A stretch of 64,000 bases of DNA, from the NCBI GenBank assembly GCA_022495005.1, contig JAGYXB010000693.1, positions 903,478 through 967,477 on the forward strand, given 5' to 3'. The position numbers were made by a program, and so were the translations under genes. This document shows, piece after piece, positions 1 through 11,806 of this stretch; position 1 is the stretch's first letter; each line of letters begins with the position of its first letter. This stretch comes from Rhyacophila brunnea (lineage: Eukaryota; Arthropoda; Insecta; Trichoptera; Rhyacophilidae). The notes beneath the pieces were generated by a model. The model made no database searches. It was not told the origin of the DNA and saw only the letters and a list, made by a program, of their open reading frames with translations.

Positions 1-130
1 ATTTCCGTTATTACTAAGTTTAGATACCTATTCCTATATATATTTAATGATTATCCTCGATTTGCCGCCCTTTGAGTAACTGCCGCCCCCAAGCGACGCT
101 CAATCTGACTACCCCCACGGGACGTCACTG
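1..130. mobile_element. hAT-like MITE, end only (family CAGTGACGTCCC)
   Basis: The right terminus matches the ends of the full copies at 24510-24899 and 49932-50307, including the GC-rich stretch around 67-120 and the terminal CGGGACGTCACTG. The rest lies outside the window. The family is placed in hAT from its CAGTG terminus and the 8-bp TSDs of the other copies. It has no coding capacity. Confidence 0.75.
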
Positions 131-1245
131 CTTACGAGATTCAAACGTTTTAAAATGTACTTCCAATTATTGGGATTCACATTTAGAAGTTCACGCATTT
201 TTTAAATCAATTTTGGACTTTTCAACGTCTACCATTTCGAGGTTAAAGTAATTTACTAGAGAGAATAAATACATAAACAATAATGAATATAGTTGCGTTA
301 GTATAAATAAATCGGTCGATTCATAAGAATGTATCTATTTATAATTGAATTAATTATCAATGATTTTTTTATGAATGTAAAATCTTATTAGTGGATATAC
401 GGATATGCATAGTTTCAGAAATATAATATTATGTTCAACAACAACCAACGCTTTCGCTGATACCTGAAAAAATTGATTGGCGAGACAGTGTAAGTGTAAA
501 CTGTTAATATCGCCATAGTTTAATTTACACTCTATTGCTGGTAGTAATTGAAATACATGCGCATGTATGGGCATAGGGATTCATATCGAAAGAAAAGAAT
601 GCTTGACCGCGAGGAATTTATTTCTGAAAAAACATCACAAAATCAGTACTCATTGATAATTAATCGAAGGAAAATAATGATAATTTTTTGACGTTTATAT
701 TCAGACGGTGTTATATTTGTTGGTGTCACCACTGTGGTGTTCGATGTGTGGGTTATGGTGTTGAGGATGATGATGAAGAAGTCGAAGATGTATGCAGGAG
801 CGAGGTTTATTTGCAGCGTAACGATCGGTACAATAGTATAAATACAATGACAGTACATATTATCTACTGAGATAGTTACTCAGATTCGAGTGAAATTTTG
901 ATAAATCATTATTCGTTATTTATACAGTCAAAAGTAATACCTAAACATTATATTCCCGTACATAATTATATTGAACGAGTCAGCGGTTTAAATACGAGTA
1001 GCTGTGAATTTTATTTATTATTACAGTCACGATATAATATAATACTATGGGAAAGGATTATTCGACTAATTTTACATAGCGATACTGTATTTCATATCGC
1101 CAATCAATCTGCTGATCCAGCTAAACAGTAAACTTGTTTACCGTTATATGAGTCGCTGAGAAATTATTAATGCGATCGAATAATTTGATACATTAAAAAA
1201 TAGATATTTGATCGCTAATATACTGACAGCTACATATTATTATAG
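131..1245. other. AT-rich, nothing recognised
   Basis: Short open frames here (at 350-574, 643-870 and 898-1131) have AT-driven composition, overlap on both strands and show no motif. I see no gene. Confidence 0.5.
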
Positions 1246-2474
1246 TTAGGGATTGCAATACCGGTATTCAATTATTTATCGATACCGAAATACCGGTTTC
1301 AAAAATCCGAATTAGTACCGGTATTTTCGGTATTAAGAAAGCATACAGTTTATGTTTTCGAAAATGAATAAATGTTATTTTTACATTATTTACTATTATA
1401 TTGTATACATATATAGTGTATAAATGTTATGTTGTCAAAACGCAAATATATTGACTGAAACCAACAAAAGTTACATAATATTTAAAACAAAATCCCTCAA
1501 ATATACTCATAGAATTGTCGCGATGAATTAACATATTTCGAAAAAAGAAGACATTCGTGGCAAATGTCTCCAATTATTCTACAACTATTGATCTAACGTT
1601 GATAGTACATCCAACAAACGTTGTATTTCACAGAGATTTTCCTGTACCCGGACTAATATTTTGTAAAAATTAACAGTTCTGAAATATTATCTTCTATACA
1701 TCGTCGGTGTTTTGTAAAAACGGCGAATTAACCAAAATGCTATTTTACAGGAGGAGGATTTTTAACTTTTGACATATATTTGTCTATTACCTGTAGATGA
1801 TTACAAATATCTAACAAGTTTATAATCTTCTTCTTATTGTGCCATCCCCTAGCGGAGGTCGGCCACCATCAAGGCGATCTTATCTTTGTCGTCTGCTACC
1901 CGGAACAGTTCGGTGGAGCTGCACTCGTACCAATCACGGAGGTTCTTAAGCCACGAAATGCGGCGCCGTCCTCTGCTACGCTTCCCATTGATCTTTCCTT
2001 GAATGACAAGTTGGGGAATGCTGTATTTTTGTCCTCTCATAATGTGGCCGATAATAATAATCTCATAATAAAGCTTAGAAAGAATACTGTCATTATAATA
2101 GGTATTATTATGTAATATTTTAAAAGGCCTAATATGTCACATTTGCTTTTTATTTCGTAATTTTAATTAATTTAATTTTAGTCGATTATCGTTTTTACGT
2201 ACTTTTCTGTGGAGATATAAATTCGCCGTTTTTACACAACAAAGCTAGTGAGGTACATTTATTATATTTTCATTAAAATTAAGATTTCGCCAAAATGGTT
2301 GATTGGCCCTTTTTACAAAACATATTATAAAGGTCAACATATCAAATAGATTACAATAAGTAGTTATATTTATTGACAGGTACTTTTTTTTTTTTTTTAA
2401 TAAGTTTTGACGAATACCGGTATTCAATAAGAAATACCGGTATTGATATATTCATTCGGTATTGCAATCCCTAA
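1246..2474. mobile_element. hAT-like element with TTAGGGATTGCAATACCG termini
   Basis: Both ends carry the inverted terminus TTAGGGATTGCAATACCG, followed by inverted runs of the ACCGGTATT motif (about 1260-1335 and 2410-2460). Flanks are TATTATAG (1238-1245) and TTTTATAG (2475-2482), an 8-bp TSD with one mismatch, which is diagnostic of hAT. The interior is AT-rich without a transposase, so it is non-autonomous, and it holds a non-LTR fragment near 1835-2045. Confidence 0.8.
1835..2045 (-). pseudogene. non-LTR retrotransposon 3' end fragment (RTE-type C terminus)
   Basis: The minus-strand frame reads the basic linker and tryptophan-rich end typical of RTE-like ORF2 C termini: a block like GRRRISWLKNLRDW followed by LFRVADDKDKIALMVADLR, then the 3' end with a TCTTCTTC-type tail at its left edge. 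Only the last ~65 residues remain, so it is a dead 5'-truncated copy nested in the hAT element. Confidence 0.65.
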
Positions 2475-3080
2475 TTTTATAGTCCAAATTATTTGCATTT
2501 GCTATTGTGTTATCTGCTTTTACCTTAATTATTTAATTAATTGTAGTATTGTGAAATGGTTTCTGAAAACTATAAATGTTGTGTTTTCATTCTGATTAAT
2601 TGCACGATTTTATTAATTTGATTGTATTAATATAATGGCTTTATAGTTTTTTGTTGCGTTTTAAAGCAAACAAACTTACGGAGTAATTAATAACGTCTAA
2701 TGGGTACGGCATAGTCTTGCCGTCGAGCTTAAAACTTTATATTGTTTTGTTTCTAGACGTTTGTAATGTTTTAAGTCGGTACCGACCTTTAGGACTCGGT
2801 GATTAATGATATTTCAATATGGAGTTTGACGAAGAGCTCTGAAATGCAGTCGACTAGTAGTTAGTGTAATTAGTAATTACTGTAATGCAAGTCTATGTAG
2901 GTACCAGCGCTCAGTTACGGTGGTGAGCTTTCCTTGTATTAAGATCGTCCATGGAAACTTTGACTAGAGATTTGTGTAGTAAGTGTAACGAAGATTGATT
3001 TGATTTTCGTATTTCTGCTAACTTATTTATCAAAGATGTATATTAAAAATAATTACCAGATAAAAAGAACTTTTTACATA
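2475..3080. other. AT-rich, nothing recognised
   Basis: No open frame of interest, no tRNA-like boxes and no TIR pair found. The last ~25 bases before 3081 (AAGATAAAAAGAACTTTTTA) recur before other copies of the downstream MITE family, so the family consensus may extend slightly outside the TIR. Confidence 0.45.
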
Positions 3081-3482
3081 CAACGTTTTTAAATTTTCTG
3101 TTGAATCATTATTAAACTTGACTTGACTAGCTTAAACGATCAAAAAATTTGTACTTGATAGAAATAATACTGAAATGTCATATTGATTTCCATAGTAATG
3201 CACGTATATATTAATAATTTAGTTGCTAGGACCCCAGACCCCTAGCAACCAATAATGGTGTCGAAATAACTTTTCATACGAAATAGAATTAACTGAAAAT
3301 GAATTCAATTCTACTTAAAGATGACTAAATGTATTAAAAAAATGCATTGGCATCGTGTTCTGATATATTATAAAAGTTTCAAATGTCTAGCTAGTCGGGA
3401 AGTTAGTTAAAAATCGATTGCAAGATTTGTACCGGACAAAGAACCACGGGAGAAATAAGAATACAAACTAAGAAAAATGTTG
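3081..3482 (+). mobile_element. Tc1/mariner-like MITE, family CAACGTTTTT, copy 1
   Basis: Termini are CAACGTTTTT and AAAAATGTTG, flanked on both sides by TA (3079-3080, 3483-3484). Members are ~380-430 bp and share an internal inverted pair around TTGCTAGGACCCC / CCCCTAGCAACC. There are six copies in the window, one in reverse. No coding capacity. TA TSD and short TIR fit Tc1/mariner; the autonomous parent is not visible. Confidence 0.8.
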
Positions 3483-3528
3483 TAATTACTTTAAAAAAAA
3501 ATATATGAATGGTATCGGTTTACGGATC

Positions 3529-4074
3529 TTCTTCTTTCTTCTTCTTTGCCCATATCCGTCCCTTAACTGGAGCATATGGACACCACGCGGCGCCTCCAAG
3601 AATCCCTGTCGCTCGCCAGTCTTATTGCTTCGTTCCAGGTCAAACCAGCATCCCGTAGTTCCGCCGTATACACTTTGTAGATTGTTTTTAGCGGCCTTCC
3701 AGGACGCCGAAATCCGGTCGGCTTGAAGAACAGGCAAGCCAGGTTAAAGTTCTCTTCCGCAGCATGTGGCCGAGCCAGATCCAACGTCGCCTCTTCACTT
3801 TCAGCGTGATGAGAGGCTACTTGGTACGTTCTCTTATCTCCTCATTGCTCCTAGAGTCATACCACCGCACACCCAGTATTCGTCGCAAACATCTGTTTTC
3901 GAAGCTCAGTATACGGTTGCTCTGAGCCTTCGTAAGGTGCCATGATTCGCTACCGTAAAGCAGCACCGTCAGAATGCAAGCGTCGAATAGGCGGCATTTG
4001 GTTTTGACCGAGTACAATCGTGAGTCCCAGACATTTCGCATCGAGTTGAATGTTGCTCAACATACAACTCGATG
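3529..4074 (-). pseudogene. RTE-type non-LTR retrotransposon, C-terminal fragment
   Basis: Minus-strand translation gives the end of a reverse transcriptase and the following domain: YGSESWHLTKAQSNRIL, then FENRCLRRILGVRWYD, and after a frame change WLGHVLRMP-type sequence, ENFNLACLFFKPTGFRRPGRP, and an end motif LTWNEAIRLASDRDSWRRRV. The 3' end at the left edge has a GAA-rich tail (CTTCTTCTTTCTTCTTC on plus). Frame changes make it dead. A sister copy lies at 43640-44100. It is bordered by two copies of the same ~448-bp sequence (see findings). Confidence 0.85.
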
Positions 4075-4475
4075 CAACGTTTTTAAATTTTCTGTTGAAT
4101 CATTTAAACTTGACTTGACTAGCTTAAACGATCAAAAAAAATTGTACTTGATTAAAATAATACTGAAATGTCATATTGATTTCCATAGTAATGCACGTAT
4201 ATATTAATAATTTAGTTGCTAGGACCCCAGACCCCTAGCAACCAATAGTGGTGTCGAAATAACTTTTCATACGAAACAGAATTAACTGAAAATGAATTCA
4301 ATTCTACTTAAAGATGGCTAAAAGTAATAAAAAAATGCATTGGCATCGTGTTCTGATATATTATAAAAGTTTCAAATGTTTAGCTAGTCGGGAAGTTAGT
4401 TAAAAATTGATTGCAAGATTTGTACCGGACAAAGAACCACGGGACAAATCAGAATACAAGCTAAGAAAAATGTTG
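4075..4475 (+). mobile_element. Tc1/mariner-like MITE, family CAACGTTTTT, copy 2
   Basis: Near-copy of 3081-3482, including the same sequence beyond the right TIR up to GTTTACGGAT (to 4520). The left TIR abuts the retrotransposon fragment without a TA, unlike copy 1, so this copy arose by duplication rather than its own transposition. Confidence 0.75.
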
Positions 4476-4520
4476 TAATTACTTTAAAAAAAAATATATG
4501 AATGGTATCGGTTTACGGAT

Positions 4521-4957
4521 AGGTATTTAAAAACAACATTTATTTATAATACGGCTAAAGATATTGATTGACACAAGATGACCTTAACCTCAAGGACTCA
4601 AGGTCATTGTTGCGTGGTTGTTTGAAGGAGAGTTTATTGATCGTTAGAAGAATACCCTGAATTCAATAATAAGGATGATAATTTTAATGGCGTGGTAATG
4701 ATGTAGGTACTGGTGAAATAGATGTGATCAAGCCATTGATTATATTAATAAACTGAGAGACTTGATCAGAGTGGAGTGATGGTTAACTATGTCGAGTGAA
4801 GAACTCGTGACAATAATAGTGCGTCTCGTGACGGACTCGATGCGTTGAATGAGGATTCCTGCACTGTCCTTCCAATTTATACAAAAGCAGTACATACATA
4901 TTACAAGAGATATTGTCGCAATTACCAATCGTAATCATAACAGACCCTACTGATCTA
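4521..4957. other. unassigned AT-rich stretch
   Basis: Frames on the minus strand at 4740-5010 lack motifs and run across a transposon boundary. Nothing recognised. Confidence 0.45.
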
Positions 4958-5610
4958 GAGCGGAATGCAGAAACATTTGTCATAACTAAAATTTCCTTAG
5001 CAGAAAACACTATGCAGAAACACTGTCCTTAGTTAAGATCATTTCTATTGAAAATAATACCATATTTAAAAATTCTCGTTAGGTAAATTAGGTAAATTAT
5101 TTTATAATTGTTAAACGATGACAAAATATGACAACTGCATTTTATAAATGCAATAACTATAAATACATATTAATATTTAATTATAATACTCTTATGTTTC
5201 CGTTATAAGTCATTATACGTGATTCCACAGGCACCACAAAATTTTTTTTTAACATGGTAACACTAGCGTCTAGTGTCATTCTTTATCTGGTATTTTGTAT
5301 TTCTGCGGGCTGGCGTATAACAATAAAATAATATTCTGCGAGTACACGCCAAACGAATTAACACTATCAATATCCATATTGAGATACATTGTTAAATGAA
5401 TTTGAGTGTATGGACTGTGTTATAGACATGCGAATTTATTTTGACAGAAGCTGTCAGTGGTAAATGGTAATACAGAAGGGGGCGTGTTCATAACAAAAGT
5501 CGTCTATGGTTAAGGATTCCTTAACTCTATACTCAGGATTGTCTATAGTTAAGTCATGCTTTTCGGCGACTTATCCTTAGGAACGAAATCTTAGATTGTG
5601 CATTCCGCTC
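4958..5610 (+). mobile_element. DNA transposon with 3-bp TSD, family GAGCGGAATGCA, copy 1
   Basis: 653 bp with perfect 12-bp TIR GAGCGGAATGCA, flanked by CTA on both sides (4955-4957, 5611-5613). A second copy at 45921-46575 has its own 3-bp flanks. A 3-bp TSD suggests PIF/Harbinger, although the target here is not the usual TTA/TAA. No transposase remains, so it is non-autonomous. Confidence 0.8.
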
Positions 5611-6076
5611 CTAGTTATTATTGAGGAAATGCTGATGAATATTATCACTCTATTGTTTTGCTTTGACAACAAAACATACATTTTAAAGTATGTGCTGAGT
5701 GGTATGATTACCACATATATTTTAATCCACTAGTAACTACAACGCTAAAAAATACGATCGTCGGTCACCTAATTATATTGTTTGTCCCCTGGGATTCGAA
5801 GCATTTTGACGCCGGGGACTGTCTGTTTTGAAGACGTTGGCTGAGATTGGTCGTCGCTTGACTGATAAAACAGGTGTGTGCCATCCAATTGAGTAGGTTG
5901 AGACAGCGAATAAGCATAGAAATCTAAAGAGGTAGTACATTCGCTATTTTAGGCACTCTTAAGGTATCCAAGGGACTGGGTGAGGTATTTTACACACTTT
6001 GGGAAACCTAGTAGGTAGGTACCTTAGTTATTATTTTATTAGTTTAGATATATGTACTTATATCGTCTAATTTTAC
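5611..6076. other. unassigned
   Basis: A moderately GC-richer patch at 5780-5910 has no convincing reading frame or family match. Nothing else recognised. Confidence 0.4.
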
Positions 6077-6250
6077 CAGAGGGTTGGAGCGGAGTTGCTC
6101 CGCTCCAGCTTTTTTTTTTAGTTTTACAACAAGGTTTATTATTCGTCATTTTCATTATTTAAAAAAGTGAGGTTAATTATCACTCGGCAGTGTTTCAAAT
6201 AATAATTTAGATTTTATATTTTCATTGGATTTTAAAACGAAAACTTAGTA
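6077..6250 (-). mobile_element. hAT-like MITE fragment (family CAGAGGGTTGGAGCGGA)
   Basis: Terminus CAGAGGGTTGGAGCGGA matches, in reverse, the right end of 24368-25265, and the following ~150 bases also resemble that element's right half. The opposite end is missing. Confidence 0.6.
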
Positions 6251-6298
6251 ATATGATATTAAAACATTATTTGAAAGTAGGCGATAAACTGGATTAAT

Positions 6299-6345
6299 AG
6301 TTAGGTTAGGTTAAGTTAGGTTTGGTTAGGCTAGGTTAGGTTAGG
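6299..6345 (+). repeat. short interstitial TTAGG-type array
   Basis: About nine units of the pentamer GGTTA with point variants. It sits inside a dispersed repeat: sequence just downstream recurs next to the similar array at 18359-18378, in reverse, so it is not by itself evidence of a telomere. Confidence 0.75.
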
Positions 6346-6640
6346 TTTTTATTCTTGAATTCATGAATTTTGCCAAAATCAGTTTTGAAAATTGGCGCGG
6401 TTCCCGCTTGATTTCCTGTAAACCGACTTGTACATAAAACACTTACAAATACGTACCTAATAAAATCTCCCTAAATACATGGGAAAGATAATAGAAAATA
6501 GGTATTAAATTAGAAATACTGAACAACGCGTATTTTTTCATCTCGGTGATATAGAGATGACCTTATAGTATGGTCATATCTTTTCGATAAGAAAGCTCAC
6601 GGCGAACTGTGATACGTGTAATTTAAATGTAACCAAATAT
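6346..6640 (-). repeat. fragment of the long-inverted-repeat family seen at 18008-21277
   Basis: Sequence around 6350-6430 (the stretch including GAATTTTGCCAAAATC) matches 18330-18430 in reverse, and 6593-6640 contains GAAAGCTCACGGCGAACTGT, the subterminal block of both arms of 18008-21277. It ends in AATGTAACC like the family terminus. Confidence 0.55.
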
Positions 6641-7329
6641 TTCATCAGAAAATCTAAGTATAAAAAAATGCAGAAAAGTGTTTATAACATGAATATCTCC
6701 TTTTTTCAATTAATATTGTAATCCTTACTTTGATAAATTGCAATAATCAGTTATTTTTTTGTGGATTTCTTCCAACGGATGCAGGAAATGTTTAATAATG
6801 CATTTGCATTATAATTTATGCCTAATTTGAATGAAACGGAAATAATTCATGGAGATAAAGCAGGGGACTGTTTTAAATTTTCTGATGACGGTTTTTTAAG
6901 ATGGCGGTCGGATTTTACTCATTGTCTTGATAAATTATTTCGTAATTAAAGATTTTGATTAATACCCCTTACTGTATTTTATACGGAAACGAAAAAGATT
7001 TTTCAATGCCAGTTCGCAGCACTTAATTCACTCCCTTTGCTGGGGTTTAAATATTATAAGCATGTACCTACTTACTCCTATCTCGTAGGAATTCTTAAAA
7101 AATTATTTAAGTGATTTTGTAGAATTTTAAATTTACTTTCCATCATCATTTTTGGGTCTGCAACACTCGGCGAGGTTTGGTGTCCTCCAGAAACATTTTG
7201 TATCACGGTCGAGCTTTCCAATTACTTTGGACGATTATCCCCACGCTGAAACCTCCTTCTTATCTTATCGTCAGTATATAAATGTACAAACCCGCCCTGC
7301 TGGTATCTCAATTTTCCGATAGGTGTATA
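6641..7329. other. unassigned AT-rich stretch
   Basis: No open frame, TIR pair or tRNA-like box found. Confidence 0.45.
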
Positions 7330-7783
7330 ATATAAAAGATCAGATCAGAATGCTGGGCATTCAGCAAACAGGATGAGAGAAGTATGGATATCTTTGAAAG
7401 GAGAGTTTTTAAAAGAATCTTTGGGGCTGTTCAAGAAAGTGGTATTTGGAGGTCAAGGTATAATGAGGAGCTATACACACTTTATGGGGGCGAAAAGATC
7501 ACGTGGAATATGATGAAATTGCAGAGACTATGCTGGATCGGCCACATGCATAGAATGCCAGTGGATATACCGGCTAGGCGAACTACGTACGCAATCCCTG
7601 ATGGCAATAGAAGACTTGGACGGGCGAAACTGAGATGGCTGCACTGTGCCACGGGAGATTTAAAAATGCTCGGTCAAAGCAGTTGGAGAGTGTCGGGGCT
7701 GGATCGTCCAGGGTAGGGGAAGTTTTTGAGGGAGGTGAAGTCCCACCAAGGGCTGTAGTGCCATAAATGATGATGATGACACA
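7330..7783 (+). pseudogene. RTE-type non-LTR retrotransposon, C-terminal fragment
   Basis: The plus frame encodes the post-RT region of RTE-type elements: FERRVFKRIFGAV, GIWRSRYNEELYTLY, then MKLQRLCWIGHMHRMP and a glycine-arginine linker (GNRRLGRAKLRW). Upstream bases read as the preceding W-A-F motif with a TGG codon. The 3' end carries an (ATG)n-type tail, TGATGATGATG, at 7768-7779. 5'-truncated, with no catalytic RT core. Confidence 0.85.
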
Positions 7784-7986
7784 ATAGAAAAATACAAGTG
7801 TTAGATTTTTTCGTTATATACGTACCTAGCTCAGATGGTCAAATGGAATAACAGTTTCTAAATTTTGTGACATTCACATCATAACATTATAATAATCCAG
7901 GACAAAATGATAAACCGGTTGGGATTTTTGCTTCTTCAAATCGGGACAATCCCCGTGGAATCGGGATGTATGATAAGCCTAACTAT

Positions 7987-8767
7987 TAGTGGCGAAAGGT
8001 GAAGGTAGGCTGTTAAGATCAGGCATAAATAGTGCACACTAATCTTTGTCAGTCAAACGTATTTGTTTTCATTGAATTAAGACTATAATGTGTAGATAGT
8101 GTTTGTAAGTTTTTAAAATGCAATTAAACTCTGCCTAATTCAAGCCATAGTAGATAATACTCAAAAATATTCGTTTATTTATAAAATATCTACAATTATG
8201 CCTATAATTAAACCATACCTTATATCATTTTATATATTTTATAGATACATGAATATTTTTTTCGAAAAACTAACCAACTCCATCCTGTAATATGTATTCT
8301 TATTCAACGAAAACAAATAAGTATGATTGAAAAAGTCTGCACTATGTTTGTCGGATTGCCTATCCTACCATGTCCAATCCTAATAGGATCATAATGGGCC
8401 TCCACAGAGTAGAGGTTTGTATTAACAGATTTTTTTTTTTCGAGAAATGGATGTCAGCCACTTGCTCAACCTTTAGGTCCATACCCTGACTCACTCACAA
8501 ATTGAAAAACAATATGTGTACTTGCCAGACCCAGGATTCGAACCTGGGACCCATGGCGTGATAGTCCAACGCTTAAGCCGAGCGCCCACCGTATACCTAA
8601 ACTATTATGGTTTGATTTAGGCAGTGTTTAATTGAATTTTTGGATGAATTTGCACTATTGGTAAATTCTATTATTAGTTCAATGAAAACAAATAAATATG
8701 CCTGACAAAGTTTAGTGTGTACTATTCATATTAGATCTCCACAGCCTAAATGCACCTTTCGCCACTG
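7987..8767 (+). mobile_element. hAT-like element, family (T/C)AGTGGCGAAAGGTG, copy 1
   Basis: Ends TAGTGGCGAAAGGTG and CACCTTTCGCCACTG are inverted, with further subterminal similarity (GTAGGCTGTTAAGATC). An exact 8-bp TSD CTAACTAT lies at 7979-7986 and 8768-8775. A SINE is nested inside. A second copy lies at 12604-13490. Confidence 0.9.
8368..8606 (-). mobile_element. tRNA-derived SINE, copy 1
   Basis: On the minus strand a tRNA-like head (about 8606 to 8535) includes a B box CCAGGTTCGAATCC and an A-box-like GGCGCTCGGCTTAAGCG, giving an internal RNA polymerase III promoter. It is followed by a ~170-bp non-tRNA body. A second copy (11402-11608) is collinear throughout. Nested in the hAT element. 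Confidence 0.75.
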
Positions 8768-9462
8768 CTAACTATAATACTATCACGATTGATGTGTCTT
8801 GTTTATAAGAAATTTACTGAAAATAATTATTATTCATCCGAAGCAGTTGAGAGAGACTTTCCTTAAATACCCTCAAGATAAATGTTTAAAAATTAGACGT
8901 GGGGGAGGGGCGGGTGCAAAAAATAAGATGCAGGCCCGCGGTCCATCGCGGGTCGTAAACATTCATTTAGTTGGCCCCGAGTGGGCTACGCTAGGGGGCG
9001 CTTGTGGGGGCAAGGGAGGGCTCTAAATTAATAAATGCCGCCTTCCACCAGATAAATTAATAAGAACCCCGAGAACACGGGCGCAAAAATTAACCCTTCG
9101 CCGAAAGGGGTATTTTTCATAATTTATTGTGCAAAGCTTGAAAGGGATTTTAAATTCATAAATTAAAATTGACTCAAATTTAATCAGACTTTTAAAAATA
9201 TTATATAAACTAAAAGCTGCATCTTTGTTTCAGTGGTTTTCGTCTTGGTGATAAATAAAATATGTCTATATAATATAATACGTTGTCCTAGATTAGTGTC
9301 TGCTATTTTTTTTTACCTGGCGGCACACTGGGGAAATTGGGCACTAAAAAGAACATCCGCCAAAAAAGTACTTTATTAACCTTCCTTTTACGATGCTAAT
9401 AAATACCATCCGTTCCGGTGATGTCACATTAGGTTACCATGCGAGATTGATAATATCACACT
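8768..9462. other. unassigned, with a GC-rich island at about 8900-9030
   Basis: The GC-rich patch has an open frame (8799-9026) rich in Gly and Ala without motifs; composition alone explains it. Remainder is AT-rich. Confidence 0.4.
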
Positions 9463-9799
9463 CATGGCCCCCACAAGAGGGGGGGTGGGCTGACAGGGCT
9501 CTAGCCTGGGGGCCCGGGCTCAGGAGGGGTCCAGCGAGGCAATTCGACCAGATAAGTGAGATAAACACACATCACAAATTTCCTTTAATAGTAATTGCTT
9601 TAAGCTATTTTCCGTCAATAATGTTATTATTTAAAAATATGTGGTTGTACGATACAATTTTTATTTGTTTATCGATACTCGACAACTTCCTAATTCAAAT
9701 ACATATACAAAAAAACAAAATATACACGTTAATTTTACCGCGTACACCATTATTCTTAACGATAGGTAGGGGGGCCCGCTTCAGGATGTGGGGGCCATG
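9463..9799 (+). mobile_element. hAT-like MITE, family CATGGCCCCCACA, copy 1
   Basis: Termini CATGGCCCCCACA and TGTGGGGGCCATG are perfect inverted repeats. Flanking octamers ATCACACT and ATTACAGT agree at six of eight positions. The subterminal part is strikingly GC-rich (GGGGGCCCGGGC), the middle AT-rich. No coding capacity. Confidence 0.85.
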
Positions 9800-10180
9800 A
9801 TTACAGTATATAAAAGAGAAATGCCTATTTTGACTTCAAAGATAAGTCTAATAAGGTTTTATCATCGTTATTTGCACAATCACAATCACAAAGGCACCGA
9901 AACTTAATTGTAACAATGCTAGTATTTCTATACATTCTTATAGCCTACAAGTCATATTAATACTATCTTCATCTCACCTCTAACTTTCATATTATCTATT
10001 TCTCACAATTGATAATATGTATGTCTCTCTTTGTCGCATGTACTTTTAGATCTATCCTGTCTGTTCGTAATGTAATGCGATGCTCTGTTTGCAATGTGGA
10101 TTTATAATAATTTATGAGAGATATATATATATATATATATATAGATGATATATAGATGACAAATTAATGTGTATAATTTT
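9800..10180. other. AT-rich, with a (TA)n microsatellite
   Basis: A TA dinucleotide run lies at about 10116-10143. Nothing else recognised. Confidence 0.6.
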
Positions 10181-10407
10181 AATACATCCATTTGAATCAT
10201 GGAGTTCTCGAGTATTGATACACAATTAAAAATTGTATCTTACAACTACACAATTTTAAATAATAATATTGTTGATTTTTACTAGATGGCAAATTATTTT
10301 TGATGTGTGTTTATTATCTTATCTGGTCGACTCGCCTCGCGGGGCCTCACCTCAGCCCGGGCCCCCGGGCTAAGGCCCTGTCAGCCTCCCTCTTTATGGG
10401 GGCCATG
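10181..10407 (-). mobile_element. hAT-like MITE, family CATGGCCCCCACA, truncated
   Basis: In reverse orientation only the end with the GC-rich block survives, terminating in GGGGGCCATG at 10407. The opposite terminus is missing, so no TSD can be read. Confidence 0.75.
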
Positions 10408-10964
10408 TCACATGATGCATATATCGTTTTAGAGATATATCAAGAGGATGAAATCACGACTCAATGATGAGATACACGACGCAAATTAGATTGTATAATT
10501 ATGGCATTACATAATATTATTTTAAAGTATTATGTATATTATAGAAATTTTAAGCTCAAGTAAAGTTAATACAGAGGTAGTGATGAAAATCTGTAAAGAT
10601 GTGAAAATAAAAAAAATGTATAGGGTTTTTATGGGGAAGTATTAAATTATGAAATTTGAATCATTAAAATACGTGGAAACTCGGTTATAAGGAGTACCAA
10701 CATAATCAAATTATTGAAGCATTTCACAATAAAGGGGTTAGTCTATGGTCGTCAGGAAAAAGGGTGGGAATTAAAAATGTGTCGACTCCTTGCGACGGGG
10801 GCACACAGTATGCAAGCCACGGAAAAAGAGACGGAGTCAGAACTATTTTTATAAAACACTGTAATTAATAATGATTGAGATATTAATTATAATTAATTTG
10901 TAAGATATTGTGGTGAAAGTATTATCAAAGAACGATGTTTGTTGTAAGTCTTACGTTATAGAGA
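10408..10964. other. unassigned AT-rich stretch
   Basis: No frame, TIR pair or RNA signal recognised. Confidence 0.45.
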
Positions 10965-11342
10965 TATCGACCGTGGAAAGGAAAAAGACGTAATCCACAC
11001 AAATCAAATTTTACAGGAATGTTTTTGTTATGGTTTGGGGTCAAAGTTAAAATACAAAATACACATAACTGTATTAATAAATAATTTGGTTTTTTATATC
11101 CCAAATCTAATTATTTAGTTAATTAAAGAAAAACCAACAAAAATGCTAGTTAAGTCATTTTCCCACTTTACTTCCTTCTTTGTTTAAAAATTATCAGCTA
11201 AATTTAGATAGCAAATCAGCATTGCAGCTTACATATTTGGACACAACGTATATATTATTTAGTCGTGTACAACGTTATTATCCAATAAAACCTATTTTGA
11301 AAAAACTGAAGGTTACGCCCTTTTTCCTTTCTACAATCCATA
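10965..11342 (+). mobile_element. MITE, family TATCGACCGTG, copy 2
   Basis: Long imperfect TIRs of ~35 bp pair the start (TATCGACCGTGGAAAGG, then AAAAGACGTAATCC) with the end (GGTTACGCCCTTTTTCC, then CTACAATCCATA). Collinear with the better-preserved 23516-23912. The ends are mutated and the TA flank is lost on the left. Confidence 0.7.
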
Positions 11343-11401
11343 TATACAAAGAATTTGAACAACATTAATATTAAAAAGTCTTAAAAAAATCTTTTTCGTC
11401 C

Positions 11402-11608
11402 ATGTCCGATCCTAATAAGATCATAATTATGGGCGTCCACAGAGTGGAGGTTTGTATTAACAGATTTCGTTTTTACGAGAAATGGATGTCAGCCATTTGC
11501 TCAACCTTGTTCATACACAAATTGAAAAAAAACAATATGTGTACTTGTCAGACCCAGGATTTGAGGCTGGGACCCCACGACGCTATAGGCTAACGCTTAA
11601 GCCACGCG
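11402..11608 (-). mobile_element. tRNA-derived SINE, copy 2
   Basis: Collinear with 8368-8606: same body (CCGATCCTAATAAGATCATA) and same minus-strand tRNA-like head, but the B box is mutated (CCTCAAATCC) and thus probably inactive for Pol III. Confidence 0.7.
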
Positions 11609-11806
11609 GCAATCGTGGGTGTCGTATAATTGTTATGTATAATATATATAACATTTAATATCAATTATCGAAAAATGCTAATCCCGAAATCCCAGGATTA
11701 AAATTTTGGCTCGGGATTCCGGATTTCCTAAGCCAGATAATTTTATTAAGTGTGTATACTTTGATATTTTTTCAACATTATAATTAGGTACTGGCTGGTA
11801 ATGCGT

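Noticed and set aside
8799..9026. Gly/Ala-rich 75-residue protein
   Set aside because: GC-rich composition opens the frame by chance; no motif, and the region neighbours repeats.
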